Positions 34,627-42,171 of a stretch of DNA of 64,000 bases are shown here, piece by piece. The DNA lies in contig NZ_CAMIHB010000001.1 of the NCBI RefSeq assembly GCF_946221635.1, positions 1-64,000 of the forward strand, read 5' to 3'. Positions within the stretch are counted from its first letter, which is position 1, and each line of letters starts with the position of its first letter. The position numbers were made by a program, and so were the translations under genes. Source of the stretch: an uncultured Rhodoferax sp. GTDB lineage: Bacteria > Pseudomonadota > Gammaproteobacteria > Burkholderiales > Burkholderiaceae_C. The notes under the pieces were generated by a model that worked only from the letters and a program-made list of their open reading frames with translations, was not told where the DNA came from and searched no databases.

Positions 34627-35268
34627 TCAGCTGCGGTCCAGGTCCTGCACCAGGGTCTTCACCTTGGTCGTGATGATGTCGATGGCGGGCCCGTTGGCGC
34701 CATGTGGCAAGATCACATCGGCATTGCGCTTGGTCGGCTCGATGAACTGCTTGTGCATGGGGCGCACGGTTTCCAGGTACTGGTTGATCACGCTTTCCGC
34801 GCTGCGCCCGCGTTCGGCCATGTCGCGCTGCAGGCGGCGAATGAAGCGCACGTCCGAAGCCGTGTCCACATAGATCTTTAGCGACATCATGTTGCGCAGC
34901 TTCGCGTCGTACAGCGCAAACAGCCCCTCCACCACGATCACGGGCGCCGGTCGCACCGTGATGGTCTTGTCGGAACGGTTGTCCGCTGCAAAGTCGTACA
35001 CCGGCATCTCGATGCTCTCGCCCCGGCGCAAGGCCTGCACATGCTGGGCCATCAACGGCCAGTCAAACGCATCAGGGTGGTCGTAGTTCGTCTTGCGCCG
35101 GTCTTCCGGGGTCAGGTGGGACTGGTCGCAGTAGTAGTCGTCCTGCATCACCACCGCTGCCATCTCCGATCCGATGGAGGCTAGCACCTCACGCGTCACG
35201 GTCGACTTGCCACTGCCGCTGCCGCCTGCAACGCCGATCACAAAGGGTTTGTTTTTGGTCTTGGCCAT
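34627..35268 (-). CDS. udk: Uridine kinase
   Basis: A 213-residue pyrimidine salvage enzyme that phosphorylates uridine and cytidine. The P-loop GGSGSGKST begins near residue 15. MQDDYYCDQSHL, NYDHPDAFDW and VVEGLFALYD are strict Udk signatures, and the arginine-rich RFIRRLQRDMAERGR closes the active site. ATG 35268 removes a long false N-terminal extension. It is followed by a strong terminator. Confidence 0.95.
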   Translation of the reverse strand: MAKTKNKPFVIGVAGGSGSGKSTVTREVLASIGSEMAAVVMQDDYYCDQSHLTPEDRRKTNYDHPDAFDWPLMAQHVQALRRGESIEMPVYDFAADNRSDKTITVRPAPVIVVEGLFALYDAKLRNMMSLKIYVDTASDVRFIRRLQRDMAERGRSAESVINQYLETVRPMHKQFIEPTKRNADVILPHGANGPAIDIITTKVKTLVQDLDRS

Positions 35269-35320
35269 GCGTGTCTCCGGTTCCAGCGGGCAAAAGGGCG
35301 AGAGTGTACAAGCCGGCGGC

Positions 35321-35647
35321 TCAGGCCTGCCACACCCCAAACCCCGCCGAACGCAGGTCGATGCCGATCTCGATCTCCCGGTCCACCGCGTCTTCGTAGC
35401 GCATGGGGTTGAAGGCTTCGTACAAATCCGGCAGCAGGCGCACGCCATACTGTTGCACAAATCGGTTGGCATGAATACCCGCCTTGTGCTTGTCGAAACG
35501 CACGTCCGGGTCCAGGCCCGTCATGCCCACATACACACAGGGCTTGCCCTCCACATAGCCCGGGTTGCCCTTGCGAAAGCGCGGCTCCAGCAGCACATCC
35601 TTGGAGAGTTCGACCACGTAGACGTGGTGGTGTTTGCGGCGGGGCAT
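35321..35647 (-). CDS. GIY-YIG-like nuclease domain protein
   Basis: A 108-residue protein resembling a GIY-YIG nuclease. VYVVEL stands for the first strand and CVYVGMTGLDPDVRFDKHKAG for the second strand plus Arg helix. The usual GIY/YIG residues are only partly kept (VYV...VYVG), and the late Glu could be in YEDAVDREIEIG. It is compact and soluble. It lies 6 bases before the AbiEii-like gene's end region, same strand, but probably as a separate unit. Function unknown. Confidence 0.65.
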   Translation of the reverse strand: MPRRKHHHVYVVELSKDVLLEPRFRKGNPGYVEGKPCVYVGMTGLDPDVRFDKHKAGIHANRFVQQYGVRLLPDLYEAFNPMRYEDAVDREIEIGIDLRSAGFGVWQA

Positions 35648-35653
35648 GGGCTT

Positions 35654-36367
35654 TCAGACAGCGGGTAGTGCGCGCCGTAGCGCACGCACCTTTTGCCAGA
35701 GTACGGCTTTGGGCATTTGCATGGCCATGGCCTGCATGCAGCGCTCCAGCCAACCTGTGCGGTTTTGTATCCGGTCTATGGCGGTTCCCAGATCGCGCGC
35801 GATGGAAGCGCCATAGGCTTCAGTTGCCTTGGCCAGCGCGGCGCGCACATCGGCCAAGGGCAGGCCCATCATGGCCAGATCAATCACATCGCGGCTGAAG
35901 ACGCCGTCGTCGGCGTAACGGTCGGAGTTGGCCAGCAGCTTGGACGTCGCCAAATCCAGGCGCGTCAAGGTGCTGACACCGCACAGCGTGTCACCGTCTA
36001 CCGGCGGCTCCAGAGCGATACGGGCCTCACGCACGATCTTCAGCTTGATCGCCTGCCCATCCATCTGCACCTGCGTGCGTATGCCGTACTGGTCTGCCCG
36101 AATCTCGCGCAGCGCTACCAGGGGCGCGGCATGCGTGTGGCTGATGGCCGCCAGCCCGTCGGGGCCGGTCAGCAACTGACGCAGCCCGCGGTATCCCGCC
36201 GCGTCCGACACCAGAAAATCAATGTCCACCGACTCCCGGTATTCGCCATAGCGCAACGCAATGCAGGTGTCCCCGCCAAACAGGCAACCGTGTGCACGCA
36301 GCGTGTCGGCATCCAACGCACCCAGTACGTGGGCAATGCGCTGGTGGTGCGGGCGTTCAAACTGCAT
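35654..36367 (-). CDS. AbiEii-type nucleotidyltransferase toxin
   Basis: A 237-residue nucleotidyltransferase-like protein of the AbiEii/MenT group, the toxin of type IV-like toxin-antitoxin or abortive infection systems. CLFGGDTCIALRYGEYRESVDIDFLVSD is the core in pieces: the GG box, then R.S.DIDF with two metal-binding aspartates. LKIVREARI and LDLATSKLLANSDRY are further conserved blocks; the Lys in TSKLLA is typical. ATG 36367 lies inside the end of the upstream XRE gene (11-base overlap in another frame), so translation is coupled. No phage genes are nearby. Confidence 0.85.
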   Translation of the reverse strand: MQFERPHHQRIAHVLGALDADTLRAHGCLFGGDTCIALRYGEYRESVDIDFLVSDAAGYRGLRQLLTGPDGLAAISHTHAAPLVALREIRADQYGIRTQVQMDGQAIKLKIVREARIALEPPVDGDTLCGVSTLTRLDLATSKLLANSDRYADDGVFSRDVIDLAMMGLPLADVRAALAKATEAYGASIARDLGTAIDRIQNRTGWLERCMQAMAMQMPKAVLWQKVRALRRALPAV

Positions 36368-36848
36368 CGCTGCCCCCGGGCGCGCGCTGCAGGGCCAGTC
36401 GCAAAGCCTGCAACAGCGCCTGCTCGTCGGCAGACATGGCCTGCAGGTCCAGATGGCGCGCATTGCGTTCGTAAATGTCGAGTGCCTCCGTGGGCGTGAG
36501 CGTGTCCGTGCCGTGCACCTGCCAAGCCAGCGCGCGTAGCTGCGGATAGTCCGCCAGCGCCACGCGCGCCGGTATCCAACCTGTGCGATCCGGTGTCTCC
36601 GTGGTTGCTGCGCCATTGCCGGCCTGCAGCGTCATCCCCAGCGCCGCCATGGCGCTGCACCAGGCCCCCATGGTCACGGCAGGTTCACCCTTCTCAATGC
36701 GATGCAGCGTCACGCGGGACAAGCCCGCGGCCTCCGCCGTGACCGTCGCGCTCAGGCGCAAGGCCTTGCGCTGGGCGCGAATCTGCGCGCCCAGGGCCTG
36801 GAGCCGGGCCGTGCTGGCTTCGCTGATGGGAGGCGGTTTGGAAGGCAT
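36357..36848 (-). CDS. XRE-type HTH antitoxin/regulator
   Basis: A 163-residue protein. The helix-turn-helix is at about 18-70 (LGAQIRAQRKALRLSATVTA, then RVTLHRIEKGEPAVTMG). The C-terminal part has ALDIYERNARHLDLQAMSADE, perhaps the toxin-binding region. ATG 36848 is 10 bases after the -10 hexamer TATTAT of a strong promoter, so the mRNA is probably leaderless. In-frame ATGs further upstream (36860 and beyond) lie before the expected start of transcription. It overlaps the AbiEii-like gene and sits under a nested palindrome that it likely binds. Confidence 0.85.
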   Translation of the reverse strand: MPSKPPPISEASTARLQALGAQIRAQRKALRLSATVTAEAAGLSRVTLHRIEKGEPAVTMGAWCSAMAALGMTLQAGNGAATTETPDRTGWIPARVALADYPQLRALAWQVHGTDTLTPTEALDIYERNARHLDLQAMSADEQALLQALRLALQRAPGGSDAV

Positions 36849-36851
36849 AGT

Positions 36852-36897
36852 GTTTCTCATAATATTCATTGAAGAATATTTGTCAATAATGAGAAAC
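36852..36897 (-). promoter_or_regulatory. Promoter and nested palindromic operator of the XRE/AbiEii pair
   Basis: The minus strand carries TTGACA (36886-36881), 16 bases, then TATTAT (36864-36859). The promoter is wrapped in two palindromes: an outer GTTTCTCAT...ATGAGAAAC (36852-36860, 36889-36897) and an inner AATATTC-N6-GAATATT (36861-36880). Binding there would block RNA polymerase, so autorepression is expected. Confidence 0.75.
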
Positions 36898-36942
36898 AAA
36901 ATTGTGCAAGTATTTGTCCGGTGGGCATTTTGGAACGAAATT

Positions 36943-36993
36943 GGCCTCTAGCCCCCGTAGATCTTGCGCGAGCAGCTCCTAAAGATGTAGCAA
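36943..36993 (+). repeat. Two-hairpin repeat, copy 6
   Basis: GGCCTCTAGCCCCC, TTGCGCGAGCA, then GCTCC-TAAAGAT-GTAGC. The last codons and stop (CTACATCTTTAG) of the gene on the minus strand lie inside it. Confidence 0.85.
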
Positions 36994-37260
36994 ACGCGCA
37001 GTCACCTCATCCGCATCCGGCTCTGCAAACACCATGTTGTGCCGGTCGGTCAGTGGGCCGCCGCCGGGTTCCAGGGCGCCGGTGGCGTCGTAGCCCATGG
37101 CTTTGAACTTCCAGACGGCGCCAATCTTTTTGAGCGAGCCCACATGGGCGCCATCGGCCGCGTGCACGGCCAGTACGTCGGCATTGACCGGTAGCAGGTG
37201 CAAAGGGCCTGCCACCGCGCCATCGGGCAGGTGGGTGTACTTGGGGGCTATGGACATCAT
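36979..37260 (-). CDS. Hypothetical protein of 93 residues
   Basis: A soluble 93-residue protein with VWKFKAMGYDATGALEPGGGPLTDRHN as its most marked part (quoted in pieces in related proteins). No signal peptide or known domain is seen. Its last four residues and stop codon come from a repeat element, so the original C-terminus may have been longer. The two adjacent ATGs at 37260 and 37257 are equal candidates. Its upstream region (37261-37556) holds another repeat and the chemoreceptor's promoter. Confidence 0.6.
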   Translation of the reverse strand: MMSIAPKYTHLPDGAVAGPLHLLPVNADVLAVHAADGAHVGSLKKIGAVWKFKAMGYDATGALEPGGGPLTDRHNMVFAEPDADEVTARLLHL

Positions 37261-37291
37261 GAACGGGTGATTATGGATAAAAAGTTCCCAT

Positions 37292-37336
37292 GGCCTTTAT
37301 GAAATATGCGCGAGCAGCTACTAAAAACGTAGCAAA
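37292..37336 (+). repeat. Two-hairpin repeat, copy 7
   Basis: A shorter copy: the left stem is worn (TGGCCTTTATG), but ATATGCGCGAGCA and GCTAC-TAAAAAC-GTAGC are intact. The rest of 37261-37556 shows no other feature apart from an AT-rich stretch (37460-37500) likely holding the promoter of the chemoreceptor. Confidence 0.85.
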
Positions 37337-37556
37337 TTGAGCGGCAATCGCCTCAGGCCTGCCAGCCCCACCAACGGGCGGATTGCAGGTCTCCGACCGT
37401 TTTTTGCCGGGAGCCAAAGGCGGAAGGGAAGGGGGCAACGGCAACACCAGGGGTGGGTAACTACTAAATAAATCACATTGTTTTAGTTTTATTATGAGAT
37501 TTGCAATCGTCCGCATGCTCATTCGGCCGCGTTGAACCCCCAAACCAGGATCGCCC

Positions 37557-39122
37557 ATGACGCTGAGTCTGCAGAGAGTGAAAATTTCCGTCTTGTTAAC
37601 AGCGGGTTGCGCTGCGTTTGTGCTTCTTCTTGCCGGAGTTGCCATATCCGCCTCGATGATCGCAACGCAGGCAAAGCACTCCATTCAATCGATGTACCAG
37701 GAGCGGCTGGTCCCTCTCAAACGGCTAAAAAGCATTGCCGATCTTTATGGCAACCTTGTCTTTGAGGCCAATCAGGTCTCTTTGGGCAGGTCCATGCCCG
37801 AACAAGCCAGGGGCAAAGTCCAGAGCAATCTGACCGAGATCCAGTCGAACTGGGACACCTTGAAAACCCAGCTTGGCGACAGCGCAGACCACCAGGCGCA
37901 GTTGAAAAAAGCCTTGGACCAAGTGGATCGCCTTCAGCCTGCCTTGGTGGAACTGCTGGACGCCCTCGACAAGAAAGACCGCATGCGAACCAGCCTCGTC
38001 GTGGTCGATTTGAATGATCTGGTCAAAGCCATCGGCAAAGAGCTCAATGCCTTTGAGCTCATTCAGCTCGACGGCGCCAACACCGACTACGAAGTGGCCA
38101 TGGTCCGCATCGATCGCAGCCTGCGCATCTTCCTGATTTTGGGCGTCATCGTGCTGTGCATCACGGTGGCGGGCGCCTGGGTGGTGATCCGCGAGATCAC
38201 CCACCCCATCAAGCGGGCCGTGAAGATTGCCCAACGCGTGGCCACCGGAAACATGGAGGAAGCCATCCAGGTGGAGGGCAGCAATGAGATGTCGGAAATG
38301 ATCAGCGCCTTGCAAGACATGCAAGAAAGCCTGAGCAAGGTCGTCCTCAACGTGCGCACCAGTGCAGACCACCTGGCCAACGCGGCGCAGGAGATTGCCC
38401 AGGGCAACACCGACTTGTCCGACCGCACCGAGCAACAGGCCAGCTCCCTGGAAGAAACCGCTGCCAGCATGGTCGAAGTCAACTCACAAGTCAGGCACAA
38501 CGCAGAAAGCGCGTTGCAAGCCAACCAATTGGCGCTCAGTGCCTCCACCGTAGCGGTTCGCGGGGGAGAGGTGGTGAGCCGGGTGGTTCAGACCATGAAA
38601 GACATCAACGACTCTTCCAGGAAGATCAATGACATCACCAGCGTGATTGACGGCATCGCGTTCCAAACCAATATCCTGGCGCTGAACGCCGCCGTAGAAG
38701 CTGCCCGCGCGGGCGAACAAGGGCGCGGCTTTGCCGTGGTCGCCAGCGAGGTGCGTTCACTCGCGGGCCGAAGCGCTGACGCGGCCAAAGAGATCAAGCT
38801 CTTGATCAACGCCAGCGTCGAGCGCGTGGAACAAGGCACCGTGCTGGTAGACCAGGCCGGTACCACCATGACCGAAGTGGTGACGGCCATTCGGCGCGTC
38901 ACCGACTTGGTGGGCGAAATCAGCTCGGCAAGCAACGACCAGTCCGCAGGCGTGGCCCAAATCGGCCAAGCCATTCAACACATGGACAAAGTCACCCAGC
39001 AAAACGCAGCGCTTGTCGAAGAAATGGCCGCTGCCGCAAGCAGCTTGCGATCCCAGGCGGATGAACTGGTCCGTAGCGTCGCCGTGTTCAAACTGCCGGC
39101 AAGCCTCCGGCTATCAGCCTAA
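37557..39122 (+). CDS. Methyl-accepting chemotaxis protein
   Basis: A 521-residue receptor controlling the CheA kinase. A membrane helix at about 11-33, a four-helix-bundle periplasmic sensor (to about 190), and a second helix (about 190-212) are followed by HAMP (REITHPIKRAVKIAQRVATG). The long cytoplasmic coiled coil has the tip AGEQGRGFAVVASEVRSLAG (CheA/CheW contact). Methylation-type Glu/Gln pairs flank the tip (TEQQASSLEETAASM). There is no CheR-binding pentapeptide at the end. AGGA lies 6 bases before the ATG. Its stop overlaps a DUF924-tail fragment on the other strand. Confidence 0.95.
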   Translation: MTLSLQRVKISVLLTAGCAAFVLLLAGVAISASMIATQAKHSIQSMYQERLVPLKRLKSIADLYGNLVFEANQVSLGRSMPEQARGKVQSNLTEIQSNWDTLKTQLGDSADHQAQLKKALDQVDRLQPALVELLDALDKKDRMRTSLVVVDLNDLVKAIGKELNAFELIQLDGANTDYEVAMVRIDRSLRIFLILGVIVLCITVAGAWVVIREITHPIKRAVKIAQRVATGNMEEAIQVEGSNEMSEMISALQDMQESLSKVVLNVRTSADHLANAAQEIAQGNTDLSDRTEQQASSLEETAASMVEVNSQVRHNAESALQANQLALSASTVAVRGGEVVSRVVQTMKDINDSSRKINDITSVIDGIAFQTNILALNAAVEAARAGEQGRGFAVVASEVRSLAGRSADAAKEIKLLINASVERVEQGTVLVDQAGTTMTEVVTAIRRVTDLVGEISSASNDQSAGVAQIGQAIQHMDKVTQQNAALVEEMAAAASSLRSQADELVRSVAVFKLPASLRLSA

Positions 39123-39175
39123 AACGAAGACCCCGGCTCGCTCGGATCAGCCAGCCCCTCGGGCGTGCAGACCCG
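39119..39175 (-). pseudogene. DUF924 gene tail fragment (short copy)
   Basis: On the minus strand it encodes about 18 residues ending ADPSEPGSSF and stop, matching the end of the intact DUF924 protein (LSEPGSSF) and even better the fragment at 41177 (ADPSEPVSSF). It lies directly after the HepT toxin gene. Nothing else of the DUF924 gene is present. Confidence 0.75.
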
Positions 39176-39183
39176 CAGTGTAG

Positions 39184-39528
39184 TTAACCGAGTTCGTCCA
39201 ACAGGACTTGCACAGACTTCAGCAAAGCGGGCAGAGCGCTTTGCGCAATATTCCAAACCGTCCCCACTTTCACCGTGGCGTAGCCATGAATGAGTTGGTT
39301 GCGGAATGCCACGATCTGGGGCAGGTCCGGGATGCGGGCCGCAATGGCCGCGTCGTGTTTGGATAACTGATTGAGCGCTTCACCAATGACCTCAAATTTG
39401 CGCTCGACTGCTGCTTGGGCCATTGCGTTGCCTGCGTAGGCGGCTGCATCCATGCCACTCGTAAACGACTGAATCGCCAGGGTCGACTCGCGCACGTCCC
39501 ACAAAAAGGCGCGCGGGTCACGCTGCAT
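39184..39528 (-). CDS. hepT: HepT-type HEPN toxin (DUF86)
   Basis: A 114-residue HEPN-domain RNase toxin. FRNQLIHGYATV carries the RX4HXY catalytic motif of HepT. The body has DVRESTLAIQSF and EVIGEALNQLS, typical of DUF86. Its start overlaps the MntA antitoxin gene by 11 bases, so they are co-translated. It is expected to be silenced by AMPylation from its partner. Confidence 0.93.
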   Translation of the reverse strand: MQRDPRAFLWDVRESTLAIQSFTSGMDAAAYAGNAMAQAAVERKFEVIGEALNQLSKHDAAIAARIPDLPQIVAFRNQLIHGYATVKVGTVWNIAQSALPALLKSVQVLLDELG

Positions 39529-39826
39529 AAACGGCTTCGCGGTTGCGGTTGATGCTGGCCAATACGTAGGGGTTGCGCACGGCGCCGGGCTCTACGAGGT
39601 CTACACCGCGGCCAAGTAATGTTTCTAAGTCTGCTTTGGCTCCGAACAGCATCTGCAAGTTCGGTTGGATGCCGGGCGCAAATTCCACCAAAAAATCTGC
39701 ATCGCTGCTGGCGGGGTCAAAGTCCACAGCCCGCGCTGCCGATCCAAACACCTCCAGGCGCTGAATGCGGTAGCGCTGGCAAATGGCAGAGATGCCGGAA
39801 CGATGTTGGGCGATGGCGGGGTGCAT
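39518..39826 (-). CDS. mntA: MntA-type minimal nucleotidyltransferase antitoxin
   Basis: A 102-residue minimal nucleotidyltransferase. LEVFGSAARAVDFDPASSDADFLVEF holds GS and the DxD metal pair; the loop between is 12 residues, slightly longer than the usual 10. It is expected to AMPylate HepT. The ATG 39826 lies 8 bases after a TTAAAC -10-like hexamer, so the transcript may be leaderless. It has the same upstream sequence as the unrelated MNT gene at 42064. Confidence 0.93.
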   Translation of the reverse strand: MHPAIAQHRSGISAICQRYRIQRLEVFGSAARAVDFDPASSDADFLVEFAPGIQPNLQMLFGAKADLETLLGRGVDLVEPGAVRNPYVLASINRNREAVYAA

Positions 39827-39833
39827 GGGTGCA

Positions 39834-39863
39834 GTTTAACGGAGTAGGCGATTTATGTGTCAA
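39834..39863 (-). promoter_or_regulatory. Promoter of the first MNT/HEPN pair
   Basis: On the minus strand: TTGACA (39863-39858), 18 bases, TTAAAC (39839-39834). The same 30 bases, with one change, occur before the second MNT gene. Confidence 0.6.
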
Positions 39864-39866
39864 ATC

Positions 39867-39919
39867 AGCCTATAGCCCACGTGGAATATGCGCAAGCAGC
39901 TATGCAAAAGATAGCAAAT
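39867..39919 (+). repeat. Two-hairpin repeat, copy 8
   Basis: GCCTATAGCCCACG, ATATGCGCAAGCA, then GCTAT-GCAAAAG-ATAGC. It directly joins the promoter of the first MNT/HEPN pair. Confidence 0.88.
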
Positions 39920-39968
39920 CTACGCTCACGCCCGTCTAGAATGAAATCAAAAATAGGAGGGAGGCAAT

Positions 39969-41093
39969 ATGCCAAAAGTATTCGGCAAAAAGAATGCCGT
40001 CGAAGTTGCAGTTACGTCCCATTGGCCCAAATGGGTCCGCAGACTATTTGAGTCACTAAGAGAAATCCCTTGGCTGAGTTTGACCGCTGTAGGTACTTTG
40101 CTCGGCGTTCTGATTCTCTTCTGCTATTTTCAATCAATCGAACACTTTCCTTCGGATTTCTCCGCGCTTATTAGTCTTGGCGCTGCCACGGCCGTTGGGG
40201 CTGCTGGGTTGACCCTCGTACTCGCTCTGGGTCTGTTTCTACCCGCAGCAACATACAGAGATTACGCATCTGAAGATGCAGCAAATGCCGCTGAAACGAA
40301 AAGACCATTTACCGAACTAGAGCTAATTTTTCTGCAGCTTGGTGGTGTTGGCTTCACGTTCGGTGTACTGGCTTATTCGCACTATCTTGATTGTGGAGCG
40401 GTGTTAACTGGATACAGCCTCATCGCTGTCACTTCAGGGCTTTTTTGGGCAACTGCCTGCTTACGGATTTTGCTGAGCAACGGAACACGGAAGCAGCGTT
40501 TTCATAGGCTTCGAGCGAATGCGGGAATTGCGATATTCAGCTCGTCACTGTGCTTCGTGTTCATTCCACTTATGCCAGTATTTGCGTCTGAGTCACTGGA
40601 CGTCACGGTGACATTTATCACTCTTTGGGCATTGGCCATTATTGCGAATGCTTCGGCCGCGAAGAATCTGCCGATTCCCGGTTTGCTTGTCACGGGAGGA
40701 CTGATTGTTTGCGTCCTTTTTGTTCTGACGCCCATAGCTACTAAAAGCGAAAGCATCTTTCCTAAGATGGTCGCAAATCTGCTCGGTGTGAGGCAAGAGC
40801 GGGCGCAAGACCTTCGCGTTCCAGAGAAAACATGCCGACTCATACAAAGTGCAATGGGTCCCTCCGTTAGTAGCGCAGATCTCAAATGCGAAACTGGCGA
40901 TTGGGGGAAAGCAAGGGCTCAAATACTCTCCAATGTCGGAAGTCAATGGCTGATCGAGTTGGCGGTAGTTCCAGTACAAGAGCCGGGTAAAACGCACAAG
41001 CTGCGGCTGACCGTGCCTGGAACTGATATTCAAGTCGTTCGAATAATCGAAGACAAGTTGCCCGATGCAAAGAAGTTTGCTTGCAAGAAATAA
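39969..41093 (+). CDS. Orphan multispanning membrane protein, probable transferred gene
   Basis: A 374-residue protein with about seven hydrophobic helices (residues 35-270), then a soluble C-terminal domain with cysteines at CRLIQ, CETGDW and the FACKK end. AGGAGGGAGG lies 5 bases before the ATG. Codon use is far more AT-rich than its neighbours, suggesting recent transfer. It lies alone between two repeat copies and between the two toxin-antitoxin slots, on the opposite strand. I do not recognise the family. A role in membrane defence or stress is possible from context only. Confidence 0.7.
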   Translation: MPKVFGKKNAVEVAVTSHWPKWVRRLFESLREIPWLSLTAVGTLLGVLILFCYFQSIEHFPSDFSALISLGAATAVGAAGLTLVLALGLFLPAATYRDYASEDAANAAETKRPFTELELIFLQLGGVGFTFGVLAYSHYLDCGAVLTGYSLIAVTSGLFWATACLRILLSNGTRKQRFHRLRANAGIAIFSSSLCFVFIPLMPVFASESLDVTVTFITLWALAIIANASAAKNLPIPGLLVTGGLIVCVLFVLTPIATKSESIFPKMVANLLGVRQERAQDLRVPEKTCRLIQSAMGPSVSSADLKCETGDWGKARAQILSNVGSQWLIELAVVPVQEPGKTHKLRLTVPGTDIQVVRIIEDKLPDAKKFACKK

Positions 41094-41106
41094 TGCAAGA
41101 AGAATA

Positions 41107-41159
41107 GGGCTCTAGCCCCTGCAAAATCTGCGTGAGCAGCTACTAAAAGCGTAGCAAAC
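41107..41159 (+). repeat. Two-hairpin repeat, copy 9
   Basis: A perfect first stem GGGCT-CT-AGCCC, TGCGTGAGCA, then GCTAC-TAAAAGC-GTAGC. It follows the DUF924-tail fragment at 41177 on the minus strand, just as copy 10 follows the intact gene. Confidence 0.88.
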
Positions 41160-41176
41160 CTGTTGCCGCAAACCTA

Positions 41177-41312
41177 GAACGAAGACACCGGCTCGCTCGG
41201 ATCAGCCCGCTCCTCGGGCGTGGAGGTGCGGCCCAGAATGGCGTTGCGGTGGGGGTAGCGGCCGAAGCGGTCGATGATGGCTTTGTGGCGCAGCTCGTAG
41301 TTCAGGTTGTAT
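41177..41312 (-). pseudogene. DUF924 gene tail fragment (long copy)
   Basis: 136 bp, open on the minus strand, encoding about 45 residues from YNLNYELRHKAIIDRFGRYP to SSF and stop. It matches the last quarter of the intact gene at 42172-42735, which reads YNLDYEHRHKAIIDRFGRYP there. The similarity stops abruptly at 41312, 15 bases before the HEPN stop. In its final 20 codons it resembles the short copy at 39119 more than the intact gene. Confidence 0.88.
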
Positions 41313-41327
41313 CTACTGCAGTGCGCT

Positions 41328-41720
41328 TCACGGCAAGTCTTGGTTTTGCAGTGTCTGCACGGCGATCAGAAAGTTGCTGGCCTGCTCCAACGCCCAGGCT
41401 GCATTCTCCAGCGTCACAGGGTCTCCCCGGTAGTCGGCGATCAAGCGTAGGTCCTCCACCTTGTTCAGTGAACGACCATGCTCCACTGCAATCTTGCCGG
41501 GTTTGACCAAGTGCAGACTGAACGCAGCAATCAGGCCGCTGTGAGTACGTGCTACTTCTGCAGGTACCGGCGCATTAATGGAAAGAAGGGCGGCCCTGGC
41601 CGCGTCAAACATCGCGTAATAGGCGCGGTTACAAGCGCCATCCACATCGCCGCTGTCCAGCAAGAGTTTGGCCGAGGCCAACGCCCTGTCGGCCTTGGCC
41701 ATCAACTCTTGTGGTGTCAA
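41328..41720 (-). CDS. HEPN-domain protein, toxin of the second MNT/HEPN pair
   Basis: A 130-residue all-helical HEPN protein of the broader PF05168 type, with ACNRAYYAMFDAARAAL as its signature. It lacks the clear RX4-6HXY of HepT, so RNase activity is uncertain. It overlaps the MNT gene by 4 bases (ATGA), a translational coupling. It belongs to a different HEPN group from 39184. Confidence 0.88.
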   Translation of the reverse strand: MTPQELMAKADRALASAKLLLDSGDVDGACNRAYYAMFDAARAALLSINAPVPAEVARTHSGLIAAFSLHLVKPGKIAVEHGRSLNKVEDLRLIADYRGDPVTLENAAWALEQASNFLIAVQTLQNQDLP

Positions 41721-42064
41721 AGTGCTAGTCCTTCGCGGGCGATGTTTTCCAGCAAACGCGGGTTGCTGTACTGCTCAGGGTGTGCCCATTCGCCTTCCCA
41801 AATCGGCAAGGGCTGAATGCGAATGCCGGAATCCAGCAGCACGTCATAGGCCACGTCGTCCAGCGCCAGCTTGGTTGCCACAAAGTCGCCTGGCTTGCCA
41901 TGAAGCAGTACGGCCACATCGGTGTCGCTGCCAACGCGCGCGTTGCCCCGGGCTTGGCTGCCAAACAGCAGGGTGCTTTGCACGGGCCAATCCAAAGCTA
42001 CCCGGCGCGCAAAATCGCGGGCGGCGCTCAGCACAGCGGGAGACTGAAGAGCTTGGACAGACAT
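41717..42064 (-). CDS. Nucleotidyltransferase (MNT) of the second MNT/HEPN pair
   Basis: A 115-residue nucleotidyltransferase. LLFGSQARGNARVGSDTDVAVLLHG has GSX10DxD in canonical form. It probably modifies the HEPN partner. The ATG is 9 bases after a TTAAAC hexamer, so it may be leaderless. It is not close in sequence to the MNT at 39518 but shares its upstream 70 bp. Confidence 0.9.
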   Translation of the reverse strand: MSVQALQSPAVLSAARDFARRVALDWPVQSTLLFGSQARGNARVGSDTDVAVLLHGKPGDFVATKLALDDVAYDVLLDSGIRIQPLPIWEGEWAHPEQYSNPRLLENIAREGLAL

Positions 42065-42072
42065 ATGCTGGA

Positions 42073-42102
42073 GTTTAACGGAGCAGGCGATTTATGTGTC
42101 AA
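42073..42102 (-). promoter_or_regulatory. Promoter of the second MNT/HEPN pair
   Basis: On the minus strand: TTGACA (42102-42097), 18 bases, TTAAAC (42078-42073). It is nearly identical to the sequence at 39834-39863. Confidence 0.6.
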
Positions 42103-42105
42103 ATC

Positions 42106-42157
42106 GGCCTCTAGCCCATATGGAACATGCGCAAGCAGCTATTAAAAGCGTAGCAAA
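42106..42157 (+). repeat. Two-hairpin repeat, copy 10
   Basis: GGCCTCTAGCCCA, ACATGCGCAAGCA, then GCTAT-TAAAAGC-GTAGC (one G-T type pair). It lies between the second MNT promoter and the end of the DUF924 gene. Confidence 0.88.
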
Positions 42158-42171
42158 TGCGCCGCCGTAAG

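Noticed and set aside
36852..36897. In-frame ATGs upstream of 36848 as the XRE start
   Set aside because: They lie within or before the -10 region of the only good promoter and would not be transcribed from it.
39867..42157. A CRISPR-like array from the repeated elements
   Set aside because: The repeats are irregularly spaced, contain hairpins, occur throughout the window in both orientations, and have genes between them rather than spacers.
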